DNA from: Streptomyces spinosisporus
Lineage (GTDB): Bacteria > Actinomycetota > Actinomycetes > Streptomycetales > Streptomycetaceae
Length of the DNA stretch: 64,000 nucleotides
Direction of reading: 5' to 3'
Assembly: GCF_022698145.1 (NCBI RefSeq)
Contig: NZ_JALDAX010000006.1
Coordinates: 310,001 to 374,000 of the forward strand
Position numbers and translations under genes: made by a program. Positions 16,875 to 25,312 of the stretch are shown here, piece after piece. How positions within the stretch are numbered: the stretch's first letter is position 1; the number at the start of each line of letters is the position of its first letter. The notes beneath the pieces are model-generated. The model was not told the DNA's origin and searched no databases. It worked only from the letters and a program-made list of their open reading frames with translations.

Positions 16875-17888
16875 GTGGCGGCCAGACCCAGGATCAAGGA
16901 CGTGGCGGAGTACGCGGGTGTCTCGCCCAAGACCGTCTCCAACGTGATCAACAACTTCGAGCATGTCTCGGAGCGGACCCGCGCCGCCGTCCAGGAGGCC
17001 ATCGACGCCCTCGGCTACCGCGTCAACATCGCGGGGCGGCAGCTGCGGCAGGGCCGTACCGGCATGATCACCCTTGCCGTGCCGGAGCTCGACGTGGCGT
17101 ACTTCGCCGAGCTGGCCAAGCATGTGATGGCCGAGGCCGACGCCCGCGGACGGACCGTCCTGATCCACCAGACCGGCGCCGTGCGCGAGCGCGAACTGGC
17201 GGCGCTGCACGGCTTCGACGCCCAGTTCTCCGACGGGCTGATCCTCAGCCCGCTCGCCCTGCACCCGCGTGACCTCGCCACCAGGGACCGGCGCCTGCCG
17301 GTGGTGCTGCTCGGCGAGCGTCCGGCCGAGGGCGGCACCGACCATGTCGGCATCGACAACGTCACGGCGGCCCGCGAGGCGACCGAGCACCTGCTGTCCC
17401 GGGGGCGCCGCCGCATAGCCGTCATCGGCGGCGCCGTCCGCGGCCGCCAGGGCACCGACCGGCTGCGCACCGACGGGTACCGCGAGGCCATGGAGAAGGC
17501 CGGACTGCCGTTCGAGCCGGACCTCGTGCTCCCCGTGGACGCCTACCACTGGCGGGACGGGGCCCGTGCCGCGGCCGCCCTCATGGAGCGCAACCCCCGC
17601 CCCGACGCCCTGCTGTGCCTCAACGACCATTTGGCCCTGGGCGCCCTACGAGCCCTCCACGACCTGGGCCGCTCCGTACCGGGCGACCTCGACGTCATCG
17701 GCTTCGACGACATCGAGGCCTCCCAATTCAGCGTGCCCAGCCTCACCACCGTCGCCCCGGACAAACACCAGATCGCCCGGGCTGCGGTGGCGTTGCTTCT
17801 GGAACGTATTGAGGCGCCGGATGCGGTGGAGTTGCGGGATCAGGTGGTGGGGCATCGGGTGATCGTGCGGGAGAGCACCGGGGGGTGA
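16875..17888 (+). CDS. LacI family transcriptional repressor of the polysaccharide locus
   Basis: I chose GTG 16875, preceded by GAAGGAAG at 16861-16868; this places the HTH at the usual N-terminus. An in-frame ATG at 16794 would add 27 unlikely residues. The 337-residue protein has the hinge-helix HTH (RIKDVAEYAGVSPKTVSNVINN, residues 5-26) and a two-lobe sugar-sensing domain with GLILSPLALHPRD, VGIDNVTAAREATEHLL and VIGFDDIEASQFSVPSLTTV. It should bind the three TACATCG-type operators and respond to a breakdown sugar. A decayed copy of its 3' end lies about 400 bp downstream. Confidence 0.92.
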   Translation: MAARPRIKDVAEYAGVSPKTVSNVINNFEHVSERTRAAVQEAIDALGYRVNIAGRQLRQGRTGMITLAVPELDVAYFAELAKHVMAEADARGRTVLIHQTGAVRERELAALHGFDAQFSDGLILSPLALHPRDLATRDRRLPVVLLGERPAEGGTDHVGIDNVTAAREATEHLLSRGRRRIAVIGGAVRGRQGTDRLRTDGYREAMEKAGLPFEPDLVLPVDAYHWRDGARAAAALMERNPRPDALLCLNDHLALGALRALHDLGRSVPGDLDVIGFDDIEASQFSVPSLTTVAPDKHQIARAAVALLLERIEAPDAVELRDQVVGHRVIVRESTGG

Positions 17889-18123
17889 GGCTTCCCTCCG
17901 GGGGTGCTTCCCTCCGGGGGTGGGCGATTGACGTGGATGGGCCCCTGGGGGGCGGCGGGCCGAGCACGGGCGACGGATGCCGAAGGCACCCTCACGACGT
18001 CGGCCCTCCCGCTGGCCTCACCGCCTCCGGTACGCCCGGCCGTCGCAGCCACGCGATCAGGCAGGAATGAAGTTTCGGGTCATCGCGCGGAAGACCACTG
18101 GCGATTGGCGCCAAATGGCGCCG

Positions 18124-18205
18124 TCACGACGCCGCCCCCGCTCCCCTTACTGCCCCACACGTCCGGGCCGCCGCCCCGCCACTCGCTCACGCAGGACTGC
18201 CAGGT
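18124..18205 (-). pseudogene. decayed 3' fragment of the 18562-18786 small gene
   Basis: Read on the minus strand the fragment gives TWQSCVSEWRGGGPDVWG, matching TWVRQSGLIEWRGGGPEVWG of the intact gene and followed by a similarly placed TGA. The rest of the gene is missing; the lacI fragment starts at once on its other side. Confidence 0.75.
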
Positions 18206-18206
18206 C

Positions 18207-18302
18207 CTTACTCCTGGGACGCATCGACGCACCGGACGCGGTGGAGTCGACAGACCAGGTGGTGAGGTTCGGGCGATCGTGCGAGAACCATCGGGGGGTT
18301 GA
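18207..18302 (+). pseudogene. decayed 3' fragment of the lacI gene
   Basis: Translation begins LLLGRIDAPDAVESTDQVV, compared with LLLERIEAPDAVELRDQVV at the end of the intact repressor. It then shifts frame, although the DNA still matches through GGGCGATCGTGCG-GA-CATCGGGGGG to a TGA. It has no promoter or N-terminal part. Confidence 0.78.
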
Positions 18303-18561
18303 AGCCCCCTCCGGTGCGGGCGATCGACGCGGATGGGCAGGTAAGTGCGGCGGGCCAGGCAGGGGCGACGGACGCCGAAGGGCGCCGTCACGGCGCCGCC
18401 CCTCCCGCTCCGCTCACCGCTTCCCTGGTGCGCCCGGGCCGCCGCGCTGCAGTGGTGAGGCGCCGGGTCATCATGCGGAAGGGCGCCGGCGGTTGAGGCC
18501 ACCGGCGGGGACCGGTGCGTTGGCGTCACCGGGACCGCGCGATTGACCATGAAGGGCGCCG

Positions 18562-18786
18562 TCACTGCGCCTCCCGCCCCCATACTTCCGGCCCGCCGCC
18601 CCGCCACTCGATCAGGCCCGACTGGCGTACCCAGGTGTCGTCGACGTCGTCCAGGCCGGCCAGGCGTAGGAATTCGACGATGTCCAGGAGGCCGTACGCC
18701 ATGCCGCGGAACTGTTCGCCCACGCGGACCCGCCGTCCGCCGTCCTCGGCGGGCGGGTAGATCACGACGGGCTGGGAGCTGGCCAC
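18562..18786 (-). CDS. small conserved actinobacterial protein of unknown function
   Basis: The 74-residue protein starts MASSQPVVIYPPAEDGGRRV and contains GMAYGLLDIVEFLRLAGLDD and the C-terminal IEWRGGGPEVW. I recognise this as a small protein common in Streptomyces, with no assigned function. It has no membrane segment and an acidic middle. It is convergent with lacI across the duplicated junction, and the 222 bp upstream to the metallo-hydrolase end show no gene. Confidence 0.75.
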   Translation of the reverse strand: MASSQPVVIYPPAEDGGRRVRVGEQFRGMAYGLLDIVEFLRLAGLDDVDDTWVRQSGLIEWRGGGPEVWGREAQ

Positions 18787-19008
18787 GGGACCAGGGTGCG
18801 CCGTGTGGCGGGGGCGCGCATGCGGGCCTGTGGTGCCAAGGTCCTGCCAAGGGGCGTGCGCGGAGCGCGGGTGGCGTCGGGTCGTGGTGGTCGTCCGGGG
18901 TGTGGGGGCGGGTGCGGGGCTCGGCCGGTTGGGTGACGGCGCGGTTCCGCGGGAGCGGCCCGCGTGGTGCCGCTGCGTATCCGGGGGCCCGCCCGGAGGG
19001 GCTCCCCG

Positions 19009-19989
19009 TCAGCGCGGTTTCGGGGGTGGCCACTCGCGGGGGTAGGGCACCCGTAGCGACTCGGCCGTTACGGGGGTGTGGTCGGCGGCGGCGTGGAGGT
19101 GGCCGTCGCGGAGGACGACCGAGCCGCCCGCGAGCATCGTGCGCACCAGCTCGGCGGCGAGGGTCTCCGGGGTGCGGCTCAGGAGCCGGGCGGCGTCGGT
19201 CAGCCAAGTCCGTGCCTGCAGATACGGCTCGACCTCGGCGGACGGCATCCCCTCGCGGATCATCAGCGCGAACGCGAAGATCCGGCGGGCGCCGTACCAG
19301 ACCGCTCCCTCCGGGTCGTCGACGAGGCGCTGGGCCCGGCGCAGCGCGGCGGTGAAGGCCGCGGCGGTGTCGGCGGGGACGGGGCCGTGGGAGGGGAGGA
19401 TCACCGCGGGTTCGAGGGCGGCGATCCGCTGCAGGGACGTGAGTGCGGTGCGGGCCGCCTCGGGGCCGTCGAGGGCGAGGCTCACCCAGCCGACGTCGTA
19501 GTCCGACAGCGCGTCCCCGACGACGAGGAGCCGCTCCTCCGGCTGCCACAGGGCGAGATGGCCGGGGGTGTGCCCGGGGGTGCGGACGACTTCCCAGTCC
19601 GTGTCCCCGAGCCGGAGGATCTGTCCGTCGTCGAGGGACAGGTCGACCGTGTACGGGGCGACCGGCTGGTCGAGGTACTCGGCCGCGCAGCATCCCGCGT
19701 CCCTGCGGACGACGGCCTCGGCCTCCGGGGCGCCGGCCGCGATGCCGGCGCCCCGCGCCTGAAGGAGCCCGTTCGCGCCGACGTGGTCGGAGTGCCAGTG
19801 GGTGTTCACGACCAGGGCGACCTCTCCCCCATGGCGCGCCGACATTCCGCGGACCCAGGCAGCGGTCTCCTCGGCATGGCCGACGAACCCGCTGTCGACC
19901 AGGGCCGGTTGCCGCCCATGGAGCAGCAGCACGTTCGCGTCGGGGAACGGCCGCTGCCACCAAGTCGCCCCGGCTGGCAGCGCGTTCAC
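19009..19989 (-). CDS. MBL-fold metallo-hydrolase
   Basis: This is a 326-residue protein starting at GTG 19989, whose GTGA overlaps the thioesterase stop. It carries the metallo-beta-lactamase signature NTHWHSDHVGANG (HxHxDH, near residues 61-73), TPGHTPGHLAL near 138, GDALSDYDVG near 158 and a late LPSHGPVPAD. These supply the five usual zinc ligands. The C-terminal about 90 residues form a helical extension as in many bacterial hydrolases of this fold. The substrate is unknown; coupling to a hotdog thioesterase hints at thioester or ester chemistry. Confidence 0.87.
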   Translation of the reverse strand: MNALPAGATWWQRPFPDANVLLLHGRQPALVDSGFVGHAEETAAWVRGMSARHGGEVALVVNTHWHSDHVGANGLLQARGAGIAAGAPEAEAVVRRDAGCCAAEYLDQPVAPYTVDLSLDDGQILRLGDTDWEVVRTPGHTPGHLALWQPEERLLVVGDALSDYDVGWVSLALDGPEAARTALTSLQRIAALEPAVILPSHGPVPADTAAAFTAALRRAQRLVDDPEGAVWYGARRIFAFALMIREGMPSAEVEPYLQARTWLTDAARLLSRTPETLAAELVRTMLAGGSVVLRDGHLHAAADHTPVTAESLRVPYPREWPPPKPR

Positions 19990-20441
19990 CGCTCGGGCCT
20001 GTTGACGCGGATCAGGGTCTGCTGGCCGTTGGCGACGAGCTTGCGCCGACCGTCCTGGACCGCGTGCACCTCCAACTGGCAGACGGTAAGGGTGCGTCCG
20101 GACTTCAGGACGGTACCGACCGCCTCGATGTGGTCACCGATGGCGGGTGCGAGAAGGTTGATCTTGTACTCGACGGTGAGCACTTCGGAGTCCTCGGGAA
20201 ACAGGGTGTAGGCCGCATACCCACCGGCACTGTCCGCGATGGCGCTGGTGGCCCCGGCGTGGAAGTAGCCGTGCTGCTGGGTGAGTTCGCGGCGGGCGGG
20301 CAGCACGATGTGCACGCGGCCCGGCGCGATGTGCGAGATCCGCGCACCGAGGTGGCGCATCAGCCCCTGCCGGTCGAAGCTGTCCTGGATGCGCTTGTGC
20401 ACCTCCGGGCTCGCCTGCTCCTGCTGCCCCTGGTCTTCCAC
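19986..20441 (-). CDS. PaaI family hotdog-fold thioesterase
   Basis: The 151-residue protein starts at GTG 20441 after GGAGGAG. Its hotdog helix HGYFHAGATSAIADSAGGYAA (residues 57-77) carries the PaaI-type HG-FHAG---A-AD motif, with the Asp expected to act in thioester hydrolysis. LTVEYKINLLAPAIGD gives the beta-sheet core. It is translationally coupled to the metallo-hydrolase downstream. It probably hydrolyses an acyl-CoA; the specific one is unknown. Confidence 0.88.
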   Translation of the reverse strand: MEDQGQQEQASPEVHKRIQDSFDRQGLMRHLGARISHIAPGRVHIVLPARRELTQQHGYFHAGATSAIADSAGGYAAYTLFPEDSEVLTVEYKINLLAPAIGDHIEAVGTVLKSGRTLTVCQLEVHAVQDGRRKLVANGQQTLIRVNRPER

Positions 20442-20455
20442 GTGCTCTCCTCCGC

Positions 20456-20511
20456 CGATGCCCTCGCATCACTTCGCCTCACCACGCATCACTACGATGC
20501 CTTCGCATCAC
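20456..20511. repeat. 17-bp direct repeat at the end of the valine dehydrogenase gene
   Basis: CGATGCCCTCGCATCAC at 20456-20472 and CGATGCCTTCGCATCAC at 20495-20511 differ at one base. The second copy encodes the final residues (GDAKAS) of the dehydrogenase, so a copy of the coding end lies past the stop. Confidence 0.7.
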
Positions 20512-21553
20512 CGCCGCCGTTGACCGCCAGCCTGCGCTCGGCGATCTGCCGGGCCGCCCGCAGCGGAGTGACACCCGTCGAGCGTGCCACGTCGAGGACA
20601 CGGCTGACGGTGTCGCCGATGCCCTCCACCCGCTTCCCGGCGGCCTCGTGGCCGTAGTCCTCCGATTCGCGGCTGAGGACGTAGACGATGCCGCCGGCGC
20701 CCGCGACGTAGTCGGGCACCCAGACGATGCCGCGCTCGGCGAGGGCGTCGGCGACGGACTCGTCGGTGAGCTGGTTGTTCGCCGGGCCGACCACCAGGGG
20801 TGCGGCGAGGCGGGGCACCGTCTCGTCGTTCAGGACGCCTCCGACGGCGGCCGGGACGAGGATGTCGGCCGGGGCGGACAGGGCCTCGTCGGGCTCCACC
20901 CAGCCGTACCCGCGCGCCAGTGCGTCGTCCTTGCGCGAGCGCTCCACGTCCGAGACGACGACGTGTGCGCCTTCGGCGGCGAGGCCTGCCGCGACGCCGC
21001 CGCCGACCGAACCGTAACCGCTGATGACCACGGTACGGCCGGCGCAGGACGCGTCGCCGAACACGTGCCGGGCCCCCGCGCGCAGGGCGGCCAGGACACC
21101 GGCGGCGGTGGGGGCACCGGAGTTGCCGGTGCCGCCGTGTTCCTCGGGAGTGCAGTACGCGTACGGCGAGAACCGCTTCAGGACGACCATGTCCTGCGGG
21201 CCCGTGCCGATGTCGGGGCCGGTGCGGTAGGACCCGTCGAAGGAGGCGATCAGCTCGCCCAGGTCCTCGAGCGCCGACCGGCGCCGGTCCGCGGTGAGTT
21301 CGGTGTCCTTGTCCAGGGCGATCACGCTCTTGCCGCCGCCGAAGTCCAGACCGGCGACGGCGGCCTTGTAGGTCATGGCCTCGGACAGGCGCAGCGCGTC
21401 CGCCAGTCCGTCCTGCCAGCTGTCGTAGTGGCGCAGCCGGCAGCCGCCGACCGCCGGGCCCAGGGCCCGGGAGTGGATGGCGACGATCAGCGGCAGCCTG
21501 GATCGGCCGCCGCGCCGGATGACGACCTCTTCATGCGCAAATGCTTGGCTCAT
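20492..21553 (-). CDS. vdh: valine/leucine/phenylalanine dehydrogenase family enzyme
   Basis: This is a 353-residue NAD-dependent amino-acid dehydrogenase. The catalytic domain holds GGCRLRHY, the lysine motifs MTYKAAVAGLDFGGGKSVI (residues 60-78) and GPDIGTGPQDM. The Rossmann domain has GYGSVGGGVAAGLAAEGAHVVVSDVE near residue 180. It oxidatively deaminates branched or aromatic amino acids to 2-oxo acids. It faces an Lrp-type regulator across a perfect dyad, fitting amino-acid control. Streptomyces Vdh is about 360 residues long, so the length fits; whether it is the main Vdh or a paralogue cannot be told. Confidence 0.85.
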   Translation of the reverse strand: MSQAFAHEEVVIRRGGRSRLPLIVAIHSRALGPAVGGCRLRHYDSWQDGLADALRLSEAMTYKAAVAGLDFGGGKSVIALDKDTELTADRRRSALEDLGELIASFDGSYRTGPDIGTGPQDMVVLKRFSPYAYCTPEEHGGTGNSGAPTAAGVLAALRAGARHVFGDASCAGRTVVISGYGSVGGGVAAGLAAEGAHVVVSDVERSRKDDALARGYGWVEPDEALSAPADILVPAAVGGVLNDETVPRLAAPLVVGPANNQLTDESVADALAERGIVWVPDYVAGAGGIVYVLSRESEDYGHEAAGKRVEGIGDTVSRVLDVARSTGVTPLRAARQIAERRLAVNGGGDAKAS

Positions 21554-21593
21554 GCGTCAGAAGCTAGGCTGATGCGCGGGCCATTCAGTGATC

Positions 21594-21612
21594 CGCCGAA
21601 TTTAATTCGGCG
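21594..21612. promoter_or_regulatory. Lrp-type operator: 9-bp arms around one base
   Basis: CGCCGAATT and AATTCGGCG are perfect reverse complements separated by T at 21603. The site lies in the 79-bp gap between vdh and the Lrp gene, 20 bp before the Lrp start. The AT-rich centre is typical of Lrp/AsnC sites. Confidence 0.8.
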
Positions 21613-21632
21613 CGTTCGGAACGGGAGTAGTC

Positions 21633-22109
21633 ATGGACGAAGTTGATTCGGCGATCGTGCACCATCTGCAGCTGGACGGTCGGCTGTCCAACCGCGCGCT
21701 CGCCGAGAAACTCGGCATCGCACCCTCAACATGCCTGGAACGTACGCGACTTCTGCACCGGCGCGGCATCATCCAGGGCTACCGGGCGCAGGTCTCCCTG
21801 CGCGCGCTCAACCGCCCGGTCCAGGCGATGGTGGCCACCCAGATCCGGCCGCTGCGCCGGGAGGTGGTCGCGGCCTTCGAGAAGTCCGTGACGCAGCTGC
21901 CGGAGGTCGTCTCCGTCTACACCATGGCCGGCAGCGACGACTTCCTCGTCCACGTCACCGCGCAGGACATCGACCACCTGCACGCGTTCCTGCTGGACCA
22001 CTTCACCGAGAGGCGCGAGATCATCAGCTTCCGCACCTCGATCATCTACCAGCACCTGACCAATCCGGTGCTCGGACCTCTGCCTCCGACGGCCGATCAA
22101 CGCACCTGA
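21633..22109 (+). CDS. Lrp/AsnC family transcriptional regulator
   Basis: The 158-residue protein has the Lrp HTH at residues 1-55 (DEVDSAIVHHLQLDGRLSNRALAEKLGIAPSTCLERTRLL) and the RAM ligand domain at 65-145 (VVSVYTMAGSDDFLVHVTAQD), where amino acids bind. It is divergent from the valine-type dehydrogenase and probably activates or represses it according to amino-acid supply. The start ATG follows CGGGAG. Confidence 0.92.
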   Translation: MDEVDSAIVHHLQLDGRLSNRALAEKLGIAPSTCLERTRLLHRRGIIQGYRAQVSLRALNRPVQAMVATQIRPLRREVVAAFEKSVTQLPEVVSVYTMAGSDDFLVHVTAQDIDHLHAFLLDHFTERREIISFRTSIIYQHLTNPVLGPLPPTADQRT

Positions 22110-22123
22110 CGACGCCTCCGACC

Positions 22124-22161
22124 AGTTGTCCAGGTTAGCTGCGCAGGTAAACTGGACAACT
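22124..22161. promoter_or_regulatory. inverted repeat operator upstream of the MarR/MFS operon
   Basis: AGTTGTCCAG at 22124-22133 pairs exactly with CTGGACAACT at 22152-22161 (18-bp spacing). Each half is itself flanked by related GGTTA/GGTAA bases, so it may be two adjacent sites 28 bp apart. It lies 28 bp before the MarR start. Confidence 0.72.
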
Positions 22162-22188
22162 TGGACTGACGTTCCTACAGTGGGGTGC

Positions 22189-22635
22189 ATGAGCGATCAC
22201 GGTGCACCGTCGCCCTCGGCCGTCAGCGCCGCACATGACGTGCGGACCGTCGTCGGGCGCCTGCGGCGACGTATCCGCGCCGCCGCCGACACGGGGGACA
22301 TCAGCCTCACGCAGGCATCGGTGCTGGCCCGCCTCATCGACAACGACGGGCTGTCGGTCAGTGATCTCGCCGGGATCGAGGGCATGCGGCACCAGTCGAT
22401 GGCGAGCACGGTCGCCGCGCTGGAGGGCCTGAAGCTGGTCGAGCGGCGCCGCGACCCGGAGGACGGCCGCCGCATGCTGATCGCCCTCACCGCCGAGGGG
22501 CGGCGGCGCGCCGAGGAGGCGAGACAGGCCCGCGGTGAGTGGCTCGCGGACCAGCTGCAGAAGAAGTGCACCGAGGAAGAGAGGCAGACCGTGATCACGG
22601 CCATGGCGGTACTGGAGCGACTGCTCCATGACTGA
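22189..22635 (+). CDS. MarR family transcriptional regulator
   Basis: This is a 148-residue protein. I chose ATG 22189, which lies past the inverted repeat; a longer in-frame start would run through the operator. The winged helix spans residues 35-105 (SLTQASVLARLIDNDGLSVSDLAGIEGMRHQSMASTVAALEGLKLVERRR), with the DGRRMLIALTAEG wing. Its end overlaps the MFS gene by 8 bp, so it co-regulates that exporter in the usual MarR manner. Confidence 0.9.
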   Translation: MSDHGAPSPSAVSAAHDVRTVVGRLRRRIRAAADTGDISLTQASVLARLIDNDGLSVSDLAGIEGMRHQSMASTVAALEGLKLVERRRDPEDGRRMLIALTAEGRRRAEEARQARGEWLADQLQKKCTEEERQTVITAMAVLERLLHD

Positions 22636-24049
22636 CCGGACCACCGTGACACGCGATGCCACCGGCACGGCAGGCATCGACCGTCGGCTCATACCCCCGA
22701 TGATGCTGGGTTCGGTCCTGAACCCGATCAACTCCACCGTCATCGCCGTCGCGCTCGTGCCCATCGGCGCCGCGTTCGGGGCGCCGCCCGCACAGACCGC
22801 CTGGCTGGTCTCGGCGCTCTATCTGGCCACCGCGCTCGGGCAGCCGATCGTCGGCCGGCTCATCGACATCTTCGGCCCGCGCCGCCTCTTCCTCACCAGC
22901 ACCAGCCTCGTCGGAGTCGCCGGCATCGTCGGCACCCTGGCACCCAATCTCGCGGTCCTGATCGGCGCGCGGGTCCTGCTCGGCTTCGGCACCTGCGCCG
23001 GCTACCCCGCCGCCATGGCCCTGCTGCGCAGCGAGGCCGAGCGGACCGGCAAGGACAGCCCGGCGGGTCTGCTGACCGCGCTGGCGGTCGCCAACCAGAC
23101 CATCGCCGTGATCGGCCCCCTGCTCGGCGGTCTGCTGATCGGGCTCGGCGGATGGCGCTCCACGTTCGCGCTCAACATCCCGCTGGCCGTGGTCGCGGTC
23201 ACCCTCGGCGCGCTACGGCTGCCGAAGCAGCCGCGCACCGACGCGACGGCCCGCGGCAGGGTGACCGCGCAGATCGATCTGCCGGGCATGGCCCTGTTCG
23301 CCGCCATGCTGTTCTCGCTGCTGCTGTTCCTGATGAACCTGCACGCGAGCACCTGGTACCTGCCGGTGATCGCCGTCGCCGCCGGGGCCGCCTTCGCCGT
23401 CCGCGAACTGCGCGCCGCCACACCCTTCATCGATCTACGGGTGCTCAGCGGCAACGCTCCGCTGCTGGCCACCTACGGCCGTGCACTGGTGGCCTACGTC
23501 GTCTCGTACGCCTTCCTCTACGGCTTCACCCAGTGGACGGAGGAGAGCTACGGGCTCGACCCCTTCCACGCCGGGCTCGTGCAGATCCCGATGTTCCTGG
23601 TGGGCATCGGCGTCTCCGTCGTGGCCGGGCGCCGCCGCGGGGTCCTCGGCAAGCTGCTGCTCGGTGGCACCGGCCAGATCGTGGCCTGCGCGCTGATGCT
23701 GACCCTCACCGCGGACAGCCCGCTGTGGACGCTGCTCCTCCTTGCCGTGATCTTCGGAGTGCCGCAGGGGTCCAACAACCTGGCCCTGCAGAACTCGGTC
23801 TACTTCCAGTCCGACCCGGAGCGCACGGCCTCCTCCGCGGGACTGCTGCGGACGTTCGCCTATCTGGGCTCGATGGTCGCCTCCTCCGCGACCGCCGCGT
23901 CCTTCGGGCAGCACGCCGGCACCTCCGGGATGCACCATCTGGCCTGGATCATGCTCGGCGCCGGGGTCCTGTACCTCCTGATCACCGTCCTCGACGGCAG
24001 CCTGCGCCGCCTGGCGGCCGACCCGGCCGAACCGGCGCGCACGGCATAG
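22628..24049 (+). CDS. MFS transporter (multidrug-efflux type)
   Basis: This 473-residue protein has 12-14 hydrophobic segments. Early motifs LNPINSTVIAVALVPIG and AWLVSALYLATALGQPIVGRLIDIFGPRRLFL (motif A near residues 55-90) are typical of drug:H+ antiporters of the DHA families. It overlaps the MarR gene and is probably induced by its own substrate. The second half has a long extracellular loop after helix 7. The substrate is unknown. Confidence 0.9.
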   Translation: MTDRTTVTRDATGTAGIDRRLIPPMMLGSVLNPINSTVIAVALVPIGAAFGAPPAQTAWLVSALYLATALGQPIVGRLIDIFGPRRLFLTSTSLVGVAGIVGTLAPNLAVLIGARVLLGFGTCAGYPAAMALLRSEAERTGKDSPAGLLTALAVANQTIAVIGPLLGGLLIGLGGWRSTFALNIPLAVVAVTLGALRLPKQPRTDATARGRVTAQIDLPGMALFAAMLFSLLLFLMNLHASTWYLPVIAVAAGAAFAVRELRAATPFIDLRVLSGNAPLLATYGRALVAYVVSYAFLYGFTQWTEESYGLDPFHAGLVQIPMFLVGIGVSVVAGRRRGVLGKLLLGGTGQIVACALMLTLTADSPLWTLLLLAVIFGVPQGSNNLALQNSVYFQSDPERTASSAGLLRTFAYLGSMVASSATAASFGQHAGTSGMHHLAWIMLGAGVLYLLITVLDGSLRRLAADPAEPARTA

Positions 24050-24116
24050 CCGTTCCGCGGCCCCGTACGAAAACCCAGCACCCGTACCACCCCCTCCCGT
24101 CGCGAAAGGCCGAACC

Positions 24117-24674
24117 ATGCCCCGCACCGCCCTGCTCTCCATGGACCACCAGGTCGCCAACCTCGCCCACGTTCCCGACGACTACCTGCCCGCCGCAGGC
24201 CGGGCACTGGAAACGGCCCGAGCCGCCGAAATCCCCGTCATCCACGTCGTCCTACGGCTCCGCCCCGGCCACGTGGACGTCCATCCCCGCAACAAGATCT
24301 TCGGCGCCCTGCCCTCCGGACTGTTCACCGAGGACGACCCCAACGCCGCGATCCATCCGGACCTGGCCCCGCACGGCGACGAGATCGTCGTGGCCAAGAA
24401 CCGCGTCAGCGCCTTCGCGGGCAACAACCTCCAGCAGATACTCGCCGCCCAGGACATCGACCACCTCGTCCTCACCGGCATCGCCACCAGCGGCATCGTC
24501 CTGTCCACCGCACTACAGGCGGCCGACCTCGACTACGGCGTCACCGTCCTCTCCGACGCCTGCGCCGACCCCGACCCCGCCCTCCACAACACCCTGCTGA
24601 CCCAACTCCTCAACCGCCGCGGCGACGTCACCACGACGAAGGAGTGGGCGGAGACGCTGACGCCGGGCGCGTAA
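24117..24674 (+). CDS. isochorismatase-fold hydrolase lacking the catalytic cysteine
   Basis: The 185-residue protein has the alpha/beta fold of the isochorismatase/nicotinamidase group. Asp10 (LLSMDHQ) and Lys94 (VVAKNRVSAF) occupy the expected catalytic positions. The third catalytic residue of cysteine hydrolases is replaced: the GIATSG-VLS loop carries Ile127 where Cys is normal. True isochorismatases work without that Cys, so vinyl-ether hydrolysis or another non-covalent reaction is more likely than amide hydrolysis. It stands 67 bp after the MFS gene, possibly in the same transcript. Confidence 0.85.
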   Translation: MPRTALLSMDHQVANLAHVPDDYLPAAGRALETARAAEIPVIHVVLRLRPGHVDVHPRNKIFGALPSGLFTEDDPNAAIHPDLAPHGDEIVVAKNRVSAFAGNNLQQILAAQDIDHLVLTGIATSGIVLSTALQAADLDYGVTVLSDACADPDPALHNTLLTQLLNRRGDVTTTKEWAETLTPGA

Positions 24675-24701
24675 TTGCCGTACGGCCGCACAAACATCAG
24701 G

Positions 24702-25304
24702 TCACCCCGGGCCGTAATACAGCCGAAAAAACTCCTCCATCGCCGCGTCCACGCCCTCGCGGTCGCCGGTGGCGAGGAGGTCGAGGAGGAGGCCGCGGAC
24801 GGTGGCGAGGCCGAGTCTGGCGCGGTTGTGGGCCGTGGCCGGGTCCGTGCCGGCGGTGACTTCGGCGGCCACGAGGGGTTCCAGCCAGTCCGACACCAGG
24901 TTGTCGAGGACCGGCACCGCCTCGGGGCGGCCGCGCAGTGCCTGGCCGTAGATCTCGAAGAACAGCCGTTCCTGGTTGGCGAGTTGCGGATCCGTCAACT
25001 GCCGCCAGAGCAGTCGCGCGGCGTCGACCGGTGAGACGCCGGGCTCGGCTCGCAGCCGGGACAGCAGATCGCGCTGGCGCTGTTCGGAGGCGCGGACGAT
25101 CTCCACGAGGAGTTGCTCCTTGGAGCCGAAGTAGTGGATGAGCATCCGGTGGCTGACGCCGATCGCCGCGCCCAGGCCGCGCAGGCTCAGGTCCCCGATG
25201 CCGTGCGCCGCGACGTGGTCGACCGCCGCGTCCACCAGCTGCGCGCGCCGGTCCCCGTCCTTGCCGCCCGCACCTTCGGAGCCTGAGTCGCCCGTACTCG
25301 TCAC
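24702..25304 (-). CDS. TetR/AcrR family transcriptional regulator
   Basis: I chose GTG 25304, which gives 200 residues; the upstream ATG at 25364 would require translating through both operators and into the neighbouring gene. The HTH is at about residues 17-63 (RRAQLVDAAVDHVAAHGIGDLSLRGLGAAIGVSHRMLIHYFGSKEQLL). The C-terminal helical domain has a RLLWRQLTDPQLANQERLFFEIYGQAL segment, shared by a TetR subgroup. It is divergent from the SRPBCC gene at 25351 and shares a pair of GTACC palindromes with it. Confidence 0.88.
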   Translation of the reverse strand: MTSTGDSGSEGAGGKDGDRRAQLVDAAVDHVAAHGIGDLSLRGLGAAIGVSHRMLIHYFGSKEQLLVEIVRASEQRQRDLLSRLRAEPGVSPVDAARLLWRQLTDPQLANQERLFFEIYGQALRGRPEAVPVLDNLVSDWLEPLVAAEVTAGTDPATAHNRARLGLATVRGLLLDLLATGDREGVDAAMEEFFRLYYGPG

Positions 25305-25312
25305 TTCGCGAG

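Larger units (their letters stand above)
17810..18625. repeat. diverged tandem duplication (unit about 400-425 bp) of a convergent gene junction
   Basis: Three blocks recur in order. Block 1 is the lacI 3' end (about 17810-17888, again at 18207-18302). Block 2 is a spacer starting GCGATTGACG/GCGATCGACG (17924 and 18320), which shares GGATGGGC, GGGCGACGGA-GCCGAAGG and CGGGTCATC-TGCGGAAG-type runs. Block 3 is the 3' end of the small minus-strand gene (18124-18205, again in the intact gene from 18562). Offsets of 396-425 bp show later indels. The 673 bp between the two intact genes holds nothing else that I recognise. Confidence 0.8.

Noticed and set aside
18080..19963. A 627-codon minus-strand frame across the duplicated junction
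   Set aside because: Its sequence is Arg/Pro-rich and overlaps the well-supported metallo-hydrolase in another frame. The repeated AVTAPF pieces in it come from the DNA duplication, not from protein repeats.
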